Positions 44,012 to 52,602 of a stretch of 64,000 bases of DNA are shown one piece after another. The notes under the pieces were generated by a model. That model was not told the origin of the DNA and searched no databases. It was given only the letters and a program-made list of their open reading frames with translations. The stretch spans positions 1 to 64,000 of the forward strand of contig NZ_AGBF01000009.1 of the NCBI RefSeq assembly GCF_000225525.1, read 5' to 3'. The translations under genes were made by a program, and so were the position numbers. Position 1 is the stretch's first letter; every line of letters begins with the position of its first letter. The DNA comes from Streptomyces zinciresistens K42. GTDB taxonomy: Bacteria > Actinomycetota > Actinomycetes > Streptomycetales > Streptomycetaceae.

Positions 44012-45529
44012 ATGCACCACACGCACGCGTCCGTGCACCCCCGCGGACAGGCCCGTCTGCGCCTCGCCCTCGCGACGGCCACCGCTGCCGCGCTGACGGG
44101 TGGTCTGCTCACGCTCTCCACCTCGGCGGCGACCGCCGCCGACTCCACCCAGGTCCCGTTCGCCGACTTCAACGGCGACGGCAAGGGCGACCTCGTCTCG
44201 TCCGCCCCCGGCGCCTACGTCAGCGGGCAGAAGGCCGCCGGCCAGGTGGTCGCGCTCTACGGCACGAGCACCGGAGTGTCCTCCGCCAAGCGCACCACGA
44301 TCAGCCAGAACACCGCGGGCGCCCCCGGCACCGCCGAGTCCGGCGACGGATTCGGCTCGGAGACCGCGTACGCCGACTTCAACGGCGACGGCTACGACGA
44401 CCTCGCGGTCGCCTCCCCCGGCGAGAAGGTCGGCAGCGACACCAACGGCGGCACGATCGCCGTCCTGTGGGGCTCCAGGAGCGGCCTCACCGGCAAGGGC
44501 GTCACCGTCAGCGACCCGGCCCCCTCCTCCCACGACTTCTGGGGCAAGACCCTGGCCGCCGGCGACTTCGACGGCGACGGCAGGGACGACCTGGCCGTCG
44601 GCAACTCCAGCAACACCATCTACGTCTTCAAGCGCGGCTTCGGCTCCACCGGCACCCCCGGCGGCCGGTACACCGTCAAGCCGCCCATCACGAACGGCAC
44701 CAACGACTTCCCGTACGGGCCTCTGCGCCTGACCGCTGGCGACGTCAACGGCGACCGGCGCACCGACCTGATCGTGGACGGCTACGAGACCAAGACCCAG
44801 AACGGCTGGAACACCAACTACTACGTCCCCGGCACGTCGGGCGGACTGAGCACCGCCTCCGTCAAGACCCTCAAGGCCGGTGTCATCACGGCCGTCGGCG
44901 ACGTCAACGGCGACGGCTACGGTGACATCGTCAGCGGCGCCGACTGGGACACCACCACCACGGGCGGCGGCGTCCCCATCCCGGACTCGGCCACCGGCGG
45001 CAAGGTGAACATCACCTACGGCTCCGCCTCCGGCCCCGCGGGCACCACCGGCATCACCCAGAACTCCGGCAACGTCCCCGGCACCTCGGAGAAGGGCGAC
45101 CGCTTCGGCTACGAGATAGACCTGGGCGACGTCAACGGCGACGGCTACCAGGACCTCGTCGTCTCCTCCCCGAGCGAGGACATCGGCGGCGTCACCGACA
45201 CCGGCCAGGTCACCGTCCTGTACGGCACCGCGAACGGCATCAGCACCACGACCGGCGTGCAGGCGTTCGCCCAGAGCACCGCGGGCGTCCCCGGCAACGA
45301 CGAGAAGAACGACCGCTTCGGCATGGACGTCAAGCTCGACGACGTCACCGGCGACGGCAGGGCCGACCTCGTCGTCGGCTCGTACGAGAACGACCTCAAC
45401 GGCGGACTGACCTACCTGCCCTCCAACGGCACGAAGATCACCACCACCGGCTCGCGCTCCGTCTCCCCGAGCGACTCGGGTGTCTCCACGACCGGCTACC
45501 CGCAGTTCGGCGTCACCTTCGCGAACTGA
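44012..45529 (+). CDS. secreted FG-GAP repeat protein
   Basis: A 505-residue secreted protein. A signal peptide ends near TSAATAA. The rest is a seven-bladed beta-propeller built of FG-GAP repeats, each with a calcium-binding DxDxDGxxD motif: DFNGDGKGDLV, DFNGDGYDDLA, DFDGDGRDDLA, DVNGDRRTDLI, DVNGDGYGDIV, DVNGDGYQDLV and DVTGDGRADLV. Such proteins act at the cell surface or in the medium as adhesion or integrin-like binders. A strong hairpin terminator follows. Confidence 0.94.
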   Translation: MHHTHASVHPRGQARLRLALATATAAALTGGLLTLSTSAATAADSTQVPFADFNGDGKGDLVSSAPGAYVSGQKAAGQVVALYGTSTGVSSAKRTTISQNTAGAPGTAESGDGFGSETAYADFNGDGYDDLAVASPGEKVGSDTNGGTIAVLWGSRSGLTGKGVTVSDPAPSSHDFWGKTLAAGDFDGDGRDDLAVGNSSNTIYVFKRGFGSTGTPGGRYTVKPPITNGTNDFPYGPLRLTAGDVNGDRRTDLIVDGYETKTQNGWNTNYYVPGTSGGLSTASVKTLKAGVITAVGDVNGDGYGDIVSGADWDTTTTGGGVPIPDSATGGKVNITYGSASGPAGTTGITQNSGNVPGTSEKGDRFGYEIDLGDVNGDGYQDLVVSSPSEDIGGVTDTGQVTVLYGTANGISTTTGVQAFAQSTAGVPGNDEKNDRFGMDVKLDDVTGDGRADLVVGSYENDLNGGLTYLPSNGTKITTTGSRSVSPSDSGVSTTGYPQFGVTFAN

Positions 45530-45555
45530 TTCACCGGTGGCCGTACGGCCGCCAG

Positions 45556-45581
45556 GCCGCCGTACCCCGCGGTACGGCGGC
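45556..45581 (+). terminator. hairpin terminator after FG-GAP gene
   Basis: GCCGCCGTACC (45556-45566), a four-base loop, and GGTACGGCGGC (45571-45581): an 11-bp perfect stem 26 bases past the stop codon. Confidence 0.75.
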
Positions 45582-45866
45582 GACCGGTTCCACCGCCGGG
45601 CCCGCACGTCCCCACGGGCCCGGCACCCGCCCTCGCCCTCAAGACGGGCGGACGCGGCCCGGCCACCCGCGTGACCACCGAGAAGGCGGTCGGCCCCGGC
45701 CACCCTCCCCTCCGCGCCCTCCGCCCGGGGCAGGTCATGCCGCGCCGCACCGGCACCCCCGCCGTCCCCCAGGGGGCCCCTAGGGGATGTCACAGGTCGG
45801 CCGCAAAGCCGGGCCCGACCGCAGCGCCCGGCACGCCGCGGTCCAGGAACAGGTACGTTCGAAGAC
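45582..45866. other. 285-base intergenic region without a gene
   Basis: GC-rich, no coding frame with a convincing start. The Yip1 gene begins at 45867. Confidence 0.5.
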
Positions 45867-46781
45867 GTGGCTGGATTCAGGATCGGACGGGGCGGCAGGA
45901 ACAACGGCACCCCGCAAAGGCGACCGCAACAACCTCCGTACGGGCAGCAGGCGCCCCAGGGGCCGTCGTACGGCTACCCGCCCCAGGGGCAGCAGCAGCA
46001 TGCCGGCAGAGGCGGCTACCCGCAGCCCAACGGCGGTGGCGGCTACGGCGGTTACGGCCAGGGCGGACACGGCGAGCCGGAGTACTTCGGCGACGACGGC
46101 TACGGCCAGGGCCCGCAGGGCCAGGCCGACCCGTACGCGGCGAACAACCCGGGCCACACCCAGGCGTTCTCGGTGGGGGAGGACCCCTACACCCAGGGCG
46201 CCACCTACCACGCGGGCGCGGCCCCGGCGGCCCCGCTCGGACCGCCCCTGCACTGGAAGGACCTGCTGCGCGGCATCGTCATGTCCCCCGCGCAGACCTT
46301 CCTGAGGATGCGGGACTACGCGATGTGGGGCCCCGCCCTGATCGTGACCTTCCTCTACGGCCTGCTCGCCGTCTTCGGCTTCGAGGGCGCCCGCGCGGAC
46401 GCGATCAACGCGACCCTGTCCAGCGCCATCCCGATCGTCCTGACGACGGCGGTCGCGATGGTGCTGGCGGCCTTCGTGCTGGGCGTGGTCACCCACACCC
46501 TGGCCCGCCAGCTGGGCGGCGACGGCGCCTGGCAGCCCACGGTCGGCCTCTCCATGCTGATCATGTCGGTGACGGACGCGCCGCGCCTGGTCCTCGCGAT
46601 GTTCGCGAGCGGCGACGCGACCTTCGTCCAGGCCGTCGGCTGGGCCACCTGGGTCGCGGCCGGCGCCCTACTCACCGTGATGGTCTCCAAGTCCCACGAC
46701 CTCCCCTGGCCGAAGGCCCTGGGCGCCAGCGCGATCCAGCTGATCGCCCTGCTGTCGATCGTGAAACTGGGCACGCTGTAG
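45867..46781 (+). CDS. Yip1-domain membrane protein
   Basis: A 304-residue protein. The N-terminal ~120 residues are a Gln/Gly/Pro-rich disordered region (QQPPYGQQAPQGPSYGY). The C-terminal part is a five-helix Yip1-type domain (LLRGIVMSPAQTFLRMRDY, then VTFLYGLLAVFGF and further helices). Such proteins are found in streptomycete membranes with no assigned function. GTG start; no clear Shine-Dalgarno. Converges with the ATP-binding gene. Confidence 0.88.
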   Translation: MAGFRIGRGGRNNGTPQRRPQQPPYGQQAPQGPSYGYPPQGQQQHAGRGGYPQPNGGGGYGGYGQGGHGEPEYFGDDGYGQGPQGQADPYAANNPGHTQAFSVGEDPYTQGATYHAGAAPAAPLGPPLHWKDLLRGIVMSPAQTFLRMRDYAMWGPALIVTFLYGLLAVFGFEGARADAINATLSSAIPIVLTTAVAMVLAAFVLGVVTHTLARQLGGDGAWQPTVGLSMLIMSVTDAPRLVLAMFASGDATFVQAVGWATWVAAGALLTVMVSKSHDLPWPKALGASAIQLIALLSIVKLGTL

Positions 46782-46926
46782 CCGCAGCCGCAGCGCGAGC
46801 GCGCACGAAGGGCCCCTGCCACGGTCCGCGCCGGTGGGTGGGGGCGCTTTCGTCGTTGCGGGGCAGACGAGAGGCTCCGCGGCGTGGAACCACCGATGCC
46901 AGACGCAGCCACGTTCCCGGGCCGGA

Positions 46927-47376
46927 TCACGCTGCCCCCCTGCCGCCCTCGTCCAAGCGGAACCACACGGCCTTTGACGTCGGAACCAATTCGCCGTAGA
47001 GAGAGACCCCCCAGCGATCGGCGAGTTGATCGACGATGTGGGTCCCGAGTCCTCCCTCGCGGTGGTCGGTCCGTTCAGGAGGAGCGGGCAGTTCTTTCGG
47101 CAGATCGTCGTGCACCCACACAGAAACGTAACGCTCGGCAACGATCACATCGACGTGAACGAGGCGTGCGGCGGTGTGGCGGTAGACGTTCGTGACGATT
47201 TCGCTCGTGCAGAGCTGAGCGGCCTCTGCGAGTGCCTGGTGACCAGTCGAGCGGATCAGAGCCACGACCAGATCGCGAAGCACAGAGGCCGCGGTCACCG
47301 TGTTCGGCGCGGAGATGCGGTACGGCACCGTGGATGGTGGTGCCGGTGGTGCAGGGGGTACTAACGCGGTTGTCAT
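46927..47376 (-). CDS. ATP-binding protein, RsbW-like (second module)
   Basis: A 149-residue GHKL ATPase-like protein. N-box: CTSEIVTNVYRHTA (about 70); G1/G2: GLGTHIVDQLADRWGV. It lacks a DUF397-like or other domain. It is divergent from the second XRE/DUF5753 gene and mirrors the module at 2401-4844, so two complete Scr-type modules occur in this window. ATG 47376 follows a GGAGACG. Confidence 0.9.
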   Translation of the reverse strand: MTTALVPPAPPAPPSTVPYRISAPNTVTAASVLRDLVVALIRSTGHQALAEAAQLCTSEIVTNVYRHTAARLVHVDVIVAERYVSVWVHDDLPKELPAPPERTDHREGGLGTHIVDQLADRWGVSLYGELVPTSKAVWFRLDEGGRGAA

Positions 47377-47619
47377 TCCATCGTCTCCCAACGCGGTTGT
47401 AGCTCGCGCTGCTCGCCACCGTGGCCCGTCCGCCCCCAGGGATGACGCCGCCAGGGCGCGCGTCAGCGGCTGCACTGCGGGTTTACCGGCGTGCTGCGTG
47501 TGCTGCTGAAGACGGTAGCGGATACGTCTCACATGTTGTACTGCAAGGGCTAAACAGTAGAACGAGGTGGACCCCTGTGGGGGCACAGGCCACACTGAGA
47601 GCCGACAGGAGGGGAGCCG

Positions 47620-48471
47620 ATGCCACCAAGGAAGGCGCCGACCGCGCGGCAGCGCCGATTGGGTGTTGAACTGCGAAAGATCCGGGAGCACGCCGGCCTC
47701 ACACTTGCCGACGCCGCAGGCCAATTGGGCACGGATCGGACCAGCATCAGCAACACCGAGTCGGGGCGTTTCGGAGTCAGCGGTGAGCGCGTCCGCACGT
47801 GGGCCGGTCACTACGGCTGCCCCGACGCCGAGTACATCGACGCCCTGGCGGTCATGGCCGAGGAGCGCGGTAAGGGCTGGTGGGAGGACTATCGCGAAGA
47901 ACTCTCCGCCGGCGCACTCGATCTTTCGGAGCTTGAGCACCACGCCACCGCGCTACGCGCCGTGCAGATCATGCATATGCCGGGCCTGCTCCAGACCGAG
48001 GACTACGCACGCGCGGTGTTCGCCGAGGCGGTACCGCCTTTGAGCGACATAGATCTGCGCCGCCGCCTCTCGCACCGCTTGAAGCGTCGCGACGTGCTCG
48101 ACCGCCCGAGCGCACCCACGTGCACGTTCCTGGTCCATGAGGCCGCCCTGCGCATGTCGTTCGGCGGCCCCAATATCGCCCGCGCGCAACTCGACCACCT
48201 GCTGAAAGAGTCCGACCGGGAGAACGTGACCGTGCGGGTGATCCCGTTCGCCGTCGGCGGTTTCCCCAACGCCGGAAGTTCGACACTCTACGTATACGGG
48301 CCGGTCCCGCAGCTCGACACGGTCCAGACGGACACCCCGCACGGCCCTGCGTTCCTCGACGCGGAGACGCGCCTCGCGAACTACCGAGCGGTCTTGGATC
48401 GAACTGAAGAGAGGTCGCTCGACGCCGTGCAGTCGCGTGACTTCATCTACGAAATAGCACAACAAGTCTGA
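47620..48471 (+). CDS. XRE-family regulator with DUF5753 (second module)
   Basis: A 283-residue regulator with an N-terminal helix-turn-helix (VELRKIREHAGLTLADAAG, RTSISNTESGRFGV) and a DUF5753 domain (IMHMPGLLQTEDYARAVF, TVRVIPFAVGGFPNAGSS). It is followed by a DUF397 gene and preceded divergently by an ATP-binding gene. The promoter region has TACTG-N11-CAGTA arms (47539-47559), possibly its operator. ATG 47620 has GGAGGGGAGCCG upstream. Confidence 0.93.
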   Translation: MPPRKAPTARQRRLGVELRKIREHAGLTLADAAGQLGTDRTSISNTESGRFGVSGERVRTWAGHYGCPDAEYIDALAVMAEERGKGWWEDYREELSAGALDLSELEHHATALRAVQIMHMPGLLQTEDYARAVFAEAVPPLSDIDLRRRLSHRLKRRDVLDRPSAPTCTFLVHEAALRMSFGGPNIARAQLDHLLKESDRENVTVRVIPFAVGGFPNAGSSTLYVYGPVPQLDTVQTDTPHGPAFLDAETRLANYRAVLDRTEERSLDAVQSRDFIYEIAQQV

Positions 48472-48475
48472 AGGC

Positions 48476-48676
48476 GTGAGAATAGTGGAAAATAACTGGC
48501 AAAAATCCTCTTTCTCGACGGACTCCGAGGGCAACTGCCTTGAGGTCGCCCCCCGGGGTGACGAGGTCCTCTTGCGCGAGAGCGACAACCCGGACGTGAT
48601 CGTCACCACCACCAGAGCAAAACTCGCGGCCTTCCTGGCCGGCGCCAAGGCGGGGGAGTTCGACAACCTCGTCTAG
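48476..48676 (+). CDS. DUF397 domain protein (second module)
   Basis: A 66-residue DUF397 protein: WQKSSFSTDSEGNCLEVAP, then VLLRESDNPDVIVTTTRAKLAAFLAGAKAGEF. It is a divergent type compared with the cluster near 4 kb. GTG start; four bases after the XRE stop. A perfect terminator follows at 48692. Confidence 0.92.
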   Translation: MRIVENNWQKSSFSTDSEGNCLEVAPRGDEVLLRESDNPDVIVTTTRAKLAAFLAGAKAGEFDNLV

Positions 48677-48691
48677 ATCACCCCGCGCTCC

Positions 48692-48730
48692 GCACGTGAC
48701 CCCCTGCCGTCCCGGCTGGGGGTCACGTGC
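48692..48730 (+). terminator. strong hairpin terminator after second Scr module
   Basis: GCACGTGACCCCC (48692-48704) pairs perfectly with GGGGGTCACGTGC (48718-48730); 13-bp stem, 13-base loop. Confidence 0.85.
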
Positions 48731-48734
48731 GTTC

Positions 48735-48815
48735 AGGTATCAATGATTCGCGTATGCCGTATCACTCGTTAGACGTCAAACTGTTGATACGGATCTGTAT
48801 CTAGCGCTACCTTCC
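48735..48815 (+). promoter_or_regulatory. AT-rich promoter region with GATAC-N6-GTATC arms
   Basis: After the terminator is an AT-rich stretch with several TATCA/GATAC elements, including GATAC (48786-48790) facing GTATC (48797-48801). It precedes the short frames at 48983 and 49198. Confidence 0.4.
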
Positions 48816-48982
48816 ATCTGTGTCGCCGCGCTGGGCCCATGCACGGCAAGACGGTGCCGAGGGCGACGGCAACTCTCCCTGTCTTTGTGCTTGTCGGGGA
48901 GAGCCCCGAGAGGTGCCCCCTCCCGGCTTGCACGCCTTCACCGGGAGGGGAACACCGGTGACACCGCGGCAGGAGGGCACCA

Positions 48983-49210
48983 ATGCGCGTGCCAGCCGAC
49001 TCGGGCGAGCAGCGCGAGGCGAAAACCTCATGCGCCGCGCCGGCTGCCTGGACGCCGTCGCCGCACTACACCGCAGCGAGCCGTGCGGACACCCCGCAGC
49101 AGCAGCGAAAGGTGGGCCGAGCGGGTAGTTCGGCCGGCTGGCCAGTCCGCCCCGCATCCCGTCCATGCGACGCTCCCACTGACCTGTTGGAGGCTCGATG
49201 CACCAACTGA
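48983..49210 (+). CDS. small open frame upstream of a maturase-like fragment
   Basis: A 75-residue frame with a good ribosome site (GGAGGGCACC before ATG). It overlaps the start of the next short frame. Composition is polar and repeated (QREAKTSCAAPAAWTPSP, then PQQQRKVGRAGSSAGW). Not recognised; it may be a small coupling or precursor gene, or not coding at all. Confidence 0.3.
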   Translation: MRVPADSGEQREAKTSCAAPAAWTPSPHYTAASRADTPQQQRKVGRAGSSAGWPVRPASRPCDAPTDLLEARCTN

Positions 49211-49356
49211 TCGCAGGTCCGTTCCTCGACGAGTACCTCGTCCTACGCCCCGGCCGCGACGCCGCCATGCGGTTTCCGCTCATCGATGAGCCACTGCGGA
49301 GTGTCGCCGCCGACGCTCGCCGCTCTGCGGAGTTCGAGGTGTCGACTCGCTCATGA
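49198..49356 (+). pseudogene. possible N-terminal relic of a radical-SAM maturase-like protein
   Basis: A 52-residue frame from ATG 49198 (GGAGG four bases upstream) reads HQLIAGPFLDEYLVLRPGRD and AAMRFPLIDEPLRSVAADARR, which resembles the opening of radical-SAM peptide maturases seen in Streptomyces (PFLDEYLVLRPG). It then stops; no radical-SAM CxxxCxxC follows in the next kilobase. So it is either a remnant or a short unrelated protein. Memory-based match; no search done. Confidence 0.4.
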
Positions 49357-49451
49357 CGGGGTGACCTACTGGCGCGAGCAAGTCCCGCAGGTCTGCACAG
49401 CTCTGCCCGTCGGCGTCTCCTCGTGGGCCGACGGGCAGAGCCGGGCCCGCG

Positions 49452-49955
49452 TCAGGCGTCGAGTACCTGCCCGGTCCGCTTCACGACCGGAGGGAGAACC
49501 GACCAAGGGAAGTTCACCCAGTCATCGGTGCGCTTCCACACGTACTCGCACTTCACGAGCGAGTGGGACTTCTCGTAGATCACGGCGGACCGCACCTCGG
49601 CGACGTGCTCCAGGCAGAAGTCGTGCACCAGCTTCAGCGTCTTGCCGGTGTCGGCGACGTCGTCGGCGATCAGCACCTTCTTGTCGGTGAAGTCGATCGC
49701 GTTGGGCACGGGCGCGAGCATGACCGGCATCTCCAGCGTCGTGCCCACGCCGGTGTAGAACTCCACGTTCACCAGGTGGAGGTTCTTGCAGTCCAGGGCG
49801 TACGCCAGCCCGCCGGCCACGAACACGCCGCCGCGGGCGATGCTGAGGACGACGTCCGGCTCGTACCCGTCGTCGGCGACGGCCTGCGCCAGCTCGCGGA
49901 CGGCGTCGCCGAACCGCTCGTAGGACAGGTTCTCCCGCTCGCCCGCGCCGCTCAC
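49452..49955 (-). CDS. phosphoribosyltransferase-domain protein
   Basis: A 167-residue type I phosphoribosyltransferase-like protein. The PRPP motif is [13 protein letters not shown] (about 100-112) and the preceding [14 protein letters not shown] is the PRT loop. In streptomycetes such a gene regularly follows dcd. Starts at GTG 49955, overlapping the dcd TGA (GTGA), so the two are co-translated. The purine or pyrimidine substrate is unknown. Confidence 0.9.
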   Translation of the reverse strand: MSGAGERENLSYERFGDAVRELAQAVADDGYEPDVVLSIARGGVFVAGGLAYALDCKNLHLVNVEFYTGVGTTLEMPVMLAPVPNAIDFTDKKVLIADDVADTGKTLKLVHDFCLEHVAEVRSAVIYEKSHSLVKCEYVWKRTDDWVNFPWSVLPPVVKRTGQVLDA

Positions 49956-50527
49956 ACCTGGGTCCGGTGGAAGTTCTGGAAGGAGCGGGACGCGGTGGGC
50001 CCGCGCTGGCCCTGGTACCGCGAGCCGTACCGGTCGCTGCCGTACGGGAACTCGGCCGGCGAGGTGAGCCGGAACATGCACAGCTGCCCGATCTTCATCC
50101 CCGGCCAGAGCTTGATCGGCAGTGTGGCGAGGTTGGACAGCTCAAGGGTGACGTGCCCGCTGAACCCCGGGTCGATGAACCCGGCCGTGGAGTGGGTCAC
50201 GAGCCCGAGCCGCCCGAGCGAGGACTTCCCCTCCAGCCGCGAGGCGAGATCGTCGGGGAGCGTGATGACCTCGTACGTCGAGGCGAGGACGAACTCCCCG
50301 GGGTGCAGGATGAACGGCTCGTCGCCCTCCGGCTCCACCAGCCGCGTCAGATCGGCCTGCTCGATCGAGGGGTCGATGTGCGGGTACCGGTGGTTCTCGA
50401 ACACCCGGAAGAAGCGGTCCAGCCGCACGTCGATGCTCGACGGCTGCACCATGGTCTGGTCGAAGGGATCGATCCGTACCCGCCCGGCGTCGATCTCGGC
50501 CCGGATGTCCTTGTCTGAGAGAAGCAC
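49952..50527 (-). CDS. dcd: dCTP deaminase
   Basis: A 191-residue homotrimeric enzyme converting dCTP to dUTP for dTMP supply. The family motifs [25 protein letters not shown] and GHVTLELSN are present, with the catalytic Glu in the last. The C-terminus with [17 protein letters not shown] is typical of the bacterial form. It overlaps the downstream phosphoribosyltransferase by four bases. Confidence 0.97.
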   Translation of the reverse strand: MLLSDKDIRAEIDAGRVRIDPFDQTMVQPSSIDVRLDRFFRVFENHRYPHIDPSIEQADLTRLVEPEGDEPFILHPGEFVLASTYEVITLPDDLASRLEGKSSLGRLGLVTHSTAGFIDPGFSGHVTLELSNLATLPIKLWPGMKIGQLCMFRLTSPAEFPYGSDRYGSRYQGQRGPTASRSFQNFHRTQV

Positions 50528-50632
50528 GCCCCGAGGATACGCAAGGCGCGCGAACCGGTCGCCATCGACCGTCCCGCGCGCCCTCGTTACGACCGCTCGC
50601 GCGGCCCCGTCACCCCTTCCCGCGCGGCCTGG

Positions 50633-50791
50633 CTACCGCTTCTCCAACTGCACCGGCACCACACTGCGGAGCCGGGCGCACCGGGGACATCGGACGAGCC
50701 GTCCGGGGCCGAGGCGATCGGCCTGCTGCATCGGGAACGACGCGGTGCTGAACACGTGCCCATCGGCACACTGGACGACGGTGCGATCCAT
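50633..50791 (-). CDS. small zinc-ribbon-like protein
   Basis: A 52-residue protein with two cysteine sites: QCADGHVF and RCPRCARL. AGGACTTG precedes ATG 50791. It is a short conserved streptomycete protein; function unknown. The frame is open upstream to 50923 but that part is not coding-like. Confidence 0.75.
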   Translation of the reverse strand: MDRTVVQCADGHVFSTASFPMQQADRLGPGRLVRCPRCARLRSVVPVQLEKR

Positions 50792-51076
50792 CAAGTCCTG
50801 TAGTCCCTTCCCCAAGGAGCCGCGTCCGGCTGCTGCCCGCCGGACGACGAGAGGCCACATTACGGGATCAAAGGGACGGCCCTCCAGGCGGCGCTCCGAC
50901 CCGGCCGGCCCCCTCTTCGGCACCCCACGCTACGCCCCAACTCCGCCCGCCCGCACCCGCGTCCACTCCCTGAAAAGCAGGCGGGCCCCACGGCTTCAGC
51001 GCCGGGGGCCGGTCATGGGGTAGAGTGACGAGGCGATCGGACACCCCTTCCGAACACCACGGATCGGGCGTCTTAC

Positions 51077-51150
51077 GCGGGTGTAGTTTAGTGGTAGAAC
51101 ATCAGCTTCCCAAGCTGAGAGTGCGAGTTCGATTCTCGTCACCCGCTCCA
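51077..51150 (+). tRNA. tRNA-Gly (anticodon CCC)
   Basis: Acceptor arms GCGGGTG and CACCCGC pair. The anticodon stem TCAGC/GCTGA flanks loop TTCCCAA, giving anticodon CCC. GTTCGATTC is the T-arm loop. CCA is encoded at 51148-51150. Its 3' end is a typical integration site, with the mobile element starting right after. Confidence 0.97.
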
Positions 51151-51155
51151 TGATG

Positions 51156-51190
51156 AAACCCCAGGTCGGCGGCCTGGGGTTTGTTTGTTG
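51156..51190 (+). terminator. Rho-independent terminator of tRNA-Gly
   Basis: AAACCCCAGG (51156-51165) and CCTGGGGTTT (51173-51182) form a perfect stem, followed by the T-rich TGTTTGTTG. Confidence 0.9.
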
Positions 51191-51410
51191 TCTAGACCAA
51201 TTCGAGGGTGTCGTGCCCTCCGTGTGCCCTAAGTCGAGGTAAAGCGGCCACTTCAGGGCACCCAAGGGCCACTTTGGGTCACCCGACTCTCGAACGTCTC
51301 AAATCGTGAGACGCATTTTGTGTGACCTGCGCCACCACTCCGCGCCGTGCCTGCGAAGTCGCTTACGCAAAGCTGCAGTTCACGATGCCCTGACGAACAG
51401 GTAGCGGCTG
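51191..51410. other. candidate attachment region with GTGCCCT repeats
   Basis: Two direct GTGCCCT (51213-51219, 51224-51230) and an inverted AGGGCAC (51255-51261) lie just past the tRNA. They may be integrase arm sites at the left end of the element. The open frame of the aquaglyceroporin gene runs through to 51253. No other gene seen. Confidence 0.45.
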
Positions 51411-52602
51411 TCATACACGGGGCTGCACGCCGAGGTCGCCGAGCAGGCCGCGGATGCGGTCCTTGATCTCGTCGCGGATGGGGCGTATGGCGTCGACGCC
51501 CTGCCCTGCCGGGTCGTCCAACTTCCAGTCCAGGTACGTCTTGCCGGGGAAGACAGGGCACGTGTCCCCGCATCCCATGGTGATCACGACGTCCGACGCC
51601 TGGACGGCCTCGACGGTCAGGATCTTCGGAGTCTCGGCGGAGATGTCGATGCCGGCCTCGTTCATCGCCTCGACGACGGCAGGGTTGACCGTGTCGGCAG
51701 GTGCCGAGCCGGCCGAGCGGACCTCCACCGCGTCGCCGGCGAGGTGCATGAGGAAGGCCGCTGCCATCTGGGAGCGCCCGGCGTTGTGGACGCAGACGAA
51801 GAGGACGGAGGGCCGGTCGGCGGCAGGACTGCTCATGATGGCGTCTTCCTGGGGGGGTCAGGGAAGGGCGGGGGGCGGCGAGTTCAGGCTCGGCATGCAC
51901 GGCGGCGGTACCGGCCTGTGCGGGAGCCGGGCGCCCGAAGACTGCCGCCACGAGCGCCAGTCCGAGTACGGCACCGACCACCTGTGCCGCTACGAAGGGG
52001 GCGACCGATCCAGGTGCGATGCCGGCGAACGTGTCCGTGAAGGCACGGCCGATCGTCACCGCCGGGTTCGCGAACGACGTTGAGGACGTGAACCAGTACG
52101 CGGCCCCGATGTACGACGCAACCGCGACCGGGGCGAAATGGGCACGGCCGACTCGGGCCAGCCCGAAGATCAGGAGGACGAGGCCGGCAGTGGCCACGAT
52201 CTCGCCCAGCAGGAGGTGGCCGGCCGAGCGGTCGTGCGTCGACCACTGCACCAGCGGTCTGCCGAACATGGCGTCGGCCAGGACCGCACCCACTGTCGCT
52301 CCCGCGATCTGAGCCGGGACGTACGCGGCCACATCCCGGGCCGTGAGCCCCTCACCATCGCGGCGGCCGGTGAACCAGGCCGCAAGAGTGACGACAGGGT
52401 TGAAGTGAGCCCCGGAGACAGGCCCGAGCAGCACGATGAGCACGCCCAGGCCGAACACGGTGGCCAGCGAGTTGGCGAGCAATTGGACGGCGACGTCCCG
52501 GGACAGTTCGGTGGCCTGGATGCCGGAGCCGACCACCACCGCGACCAGCGCCGCCGAGCCGACGGCCTCGGCCAGGGCACGGCGCCACAGAGAGGCGCTC
52601 AC
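51253..52602 (-). CDS. aquaglyceroporin (MIP) whose frame runs on through arsC
   Basis: A MIP-family channel that in ars operons lets arsenite leave the cell. The two pore motifs are HFNPVV (about 68) and FANPAV (about 175), and six helices are visible within ~235 residues. The stop codon expected near 51860 is absent: the frame continues across arsC in a different reading frame and ends at 51253, giving 449 residues with a nonsense tail. At 51852-51858 a run of seven C lies at the join; with six C the protein would fuse in frame to ArsC. It overlaps arsR by four bases. Confidence 0.85.
   Translation of the reverse strand: MSASLWRRALAEAVGSAALVAVVVGSGIQATELSRDVAVQLLANSLATVFGLGVLIVLLGPVSGAHFNPVVTLAAWFTGRRDGEGLTARDVAAYVPAQIAGATVGAVLADAMFGRPLVQWSTHDRSAGHLLLGEIVATAGLVLLIFGLARVGRAHFAPVAVASYIGAAYWFTSSTSFANPAVTIGRAFTDTFAGIAPGSVAPFVAAQVVGAVLGLALVAAVFGRPAPAQAGTAAVHAEPELAAPRPSLTPPGRRHHEQSCRRPALRPLRLRPQRRALPDGSGLPHAPRRRRGGGPLGRLGTCRHGQPCRRRGDERGRHRHLRRDSEDPDRRGRPGVGRRDHHGMRGHVPCLPRQDVPGLEVGRPGRAGRRRHTPHPRRDQGPHPRPARRPRRAAPCMTAATCSSGHRELQLCVSDFAGTARSGGAGHTKCVSRFETFESRVTQSGPWVP
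51411..51836 (-). CDS. arsC: arsenate reductase, thioredoxin-coupled type
   Basis: A 141-residue arsenate reductase of the low-molecular-weight-phosphatase fold, converting arsenate to arsenite in the cytosol. The catalytic CVHNAGRSQ (CX5R, Cys ~15) is present; further cysteines in MGCGDTCP (the redox pair) point to the thioredoxin-type. It starts right after the aquaglyceroporin gene, from ATG 51836; the C7 tract just upstream would join the two in frame if one base were removed. Confidence 0.94.
   Translation of the reverse strand: MSSPAADRPSVLFVCVHNAGRSQMAAAFLMHLAGDAVEVRSAGSAPADTVNPAVVEAMNEAGIDISAETPKILTVEAVQASDVVITMGCGDTCPVFPGKTYLDWKLDDPAGQGVDAIRPIRDEIKDRIRGLLGDLGVQPRV

Noticed and set aside
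43745..45910. Minus-strand frame opposite the FG-GAP gene
   Set aside because: Repetitive antisense of calcium-binding repeats; no signal or start.
48820..49128. 102-codon frame starting at GTG 48820
   Set aside because: No ribosome site and unlike any family; ends in the same low-complexity stretch as its neighbour frame, so I did not call it.
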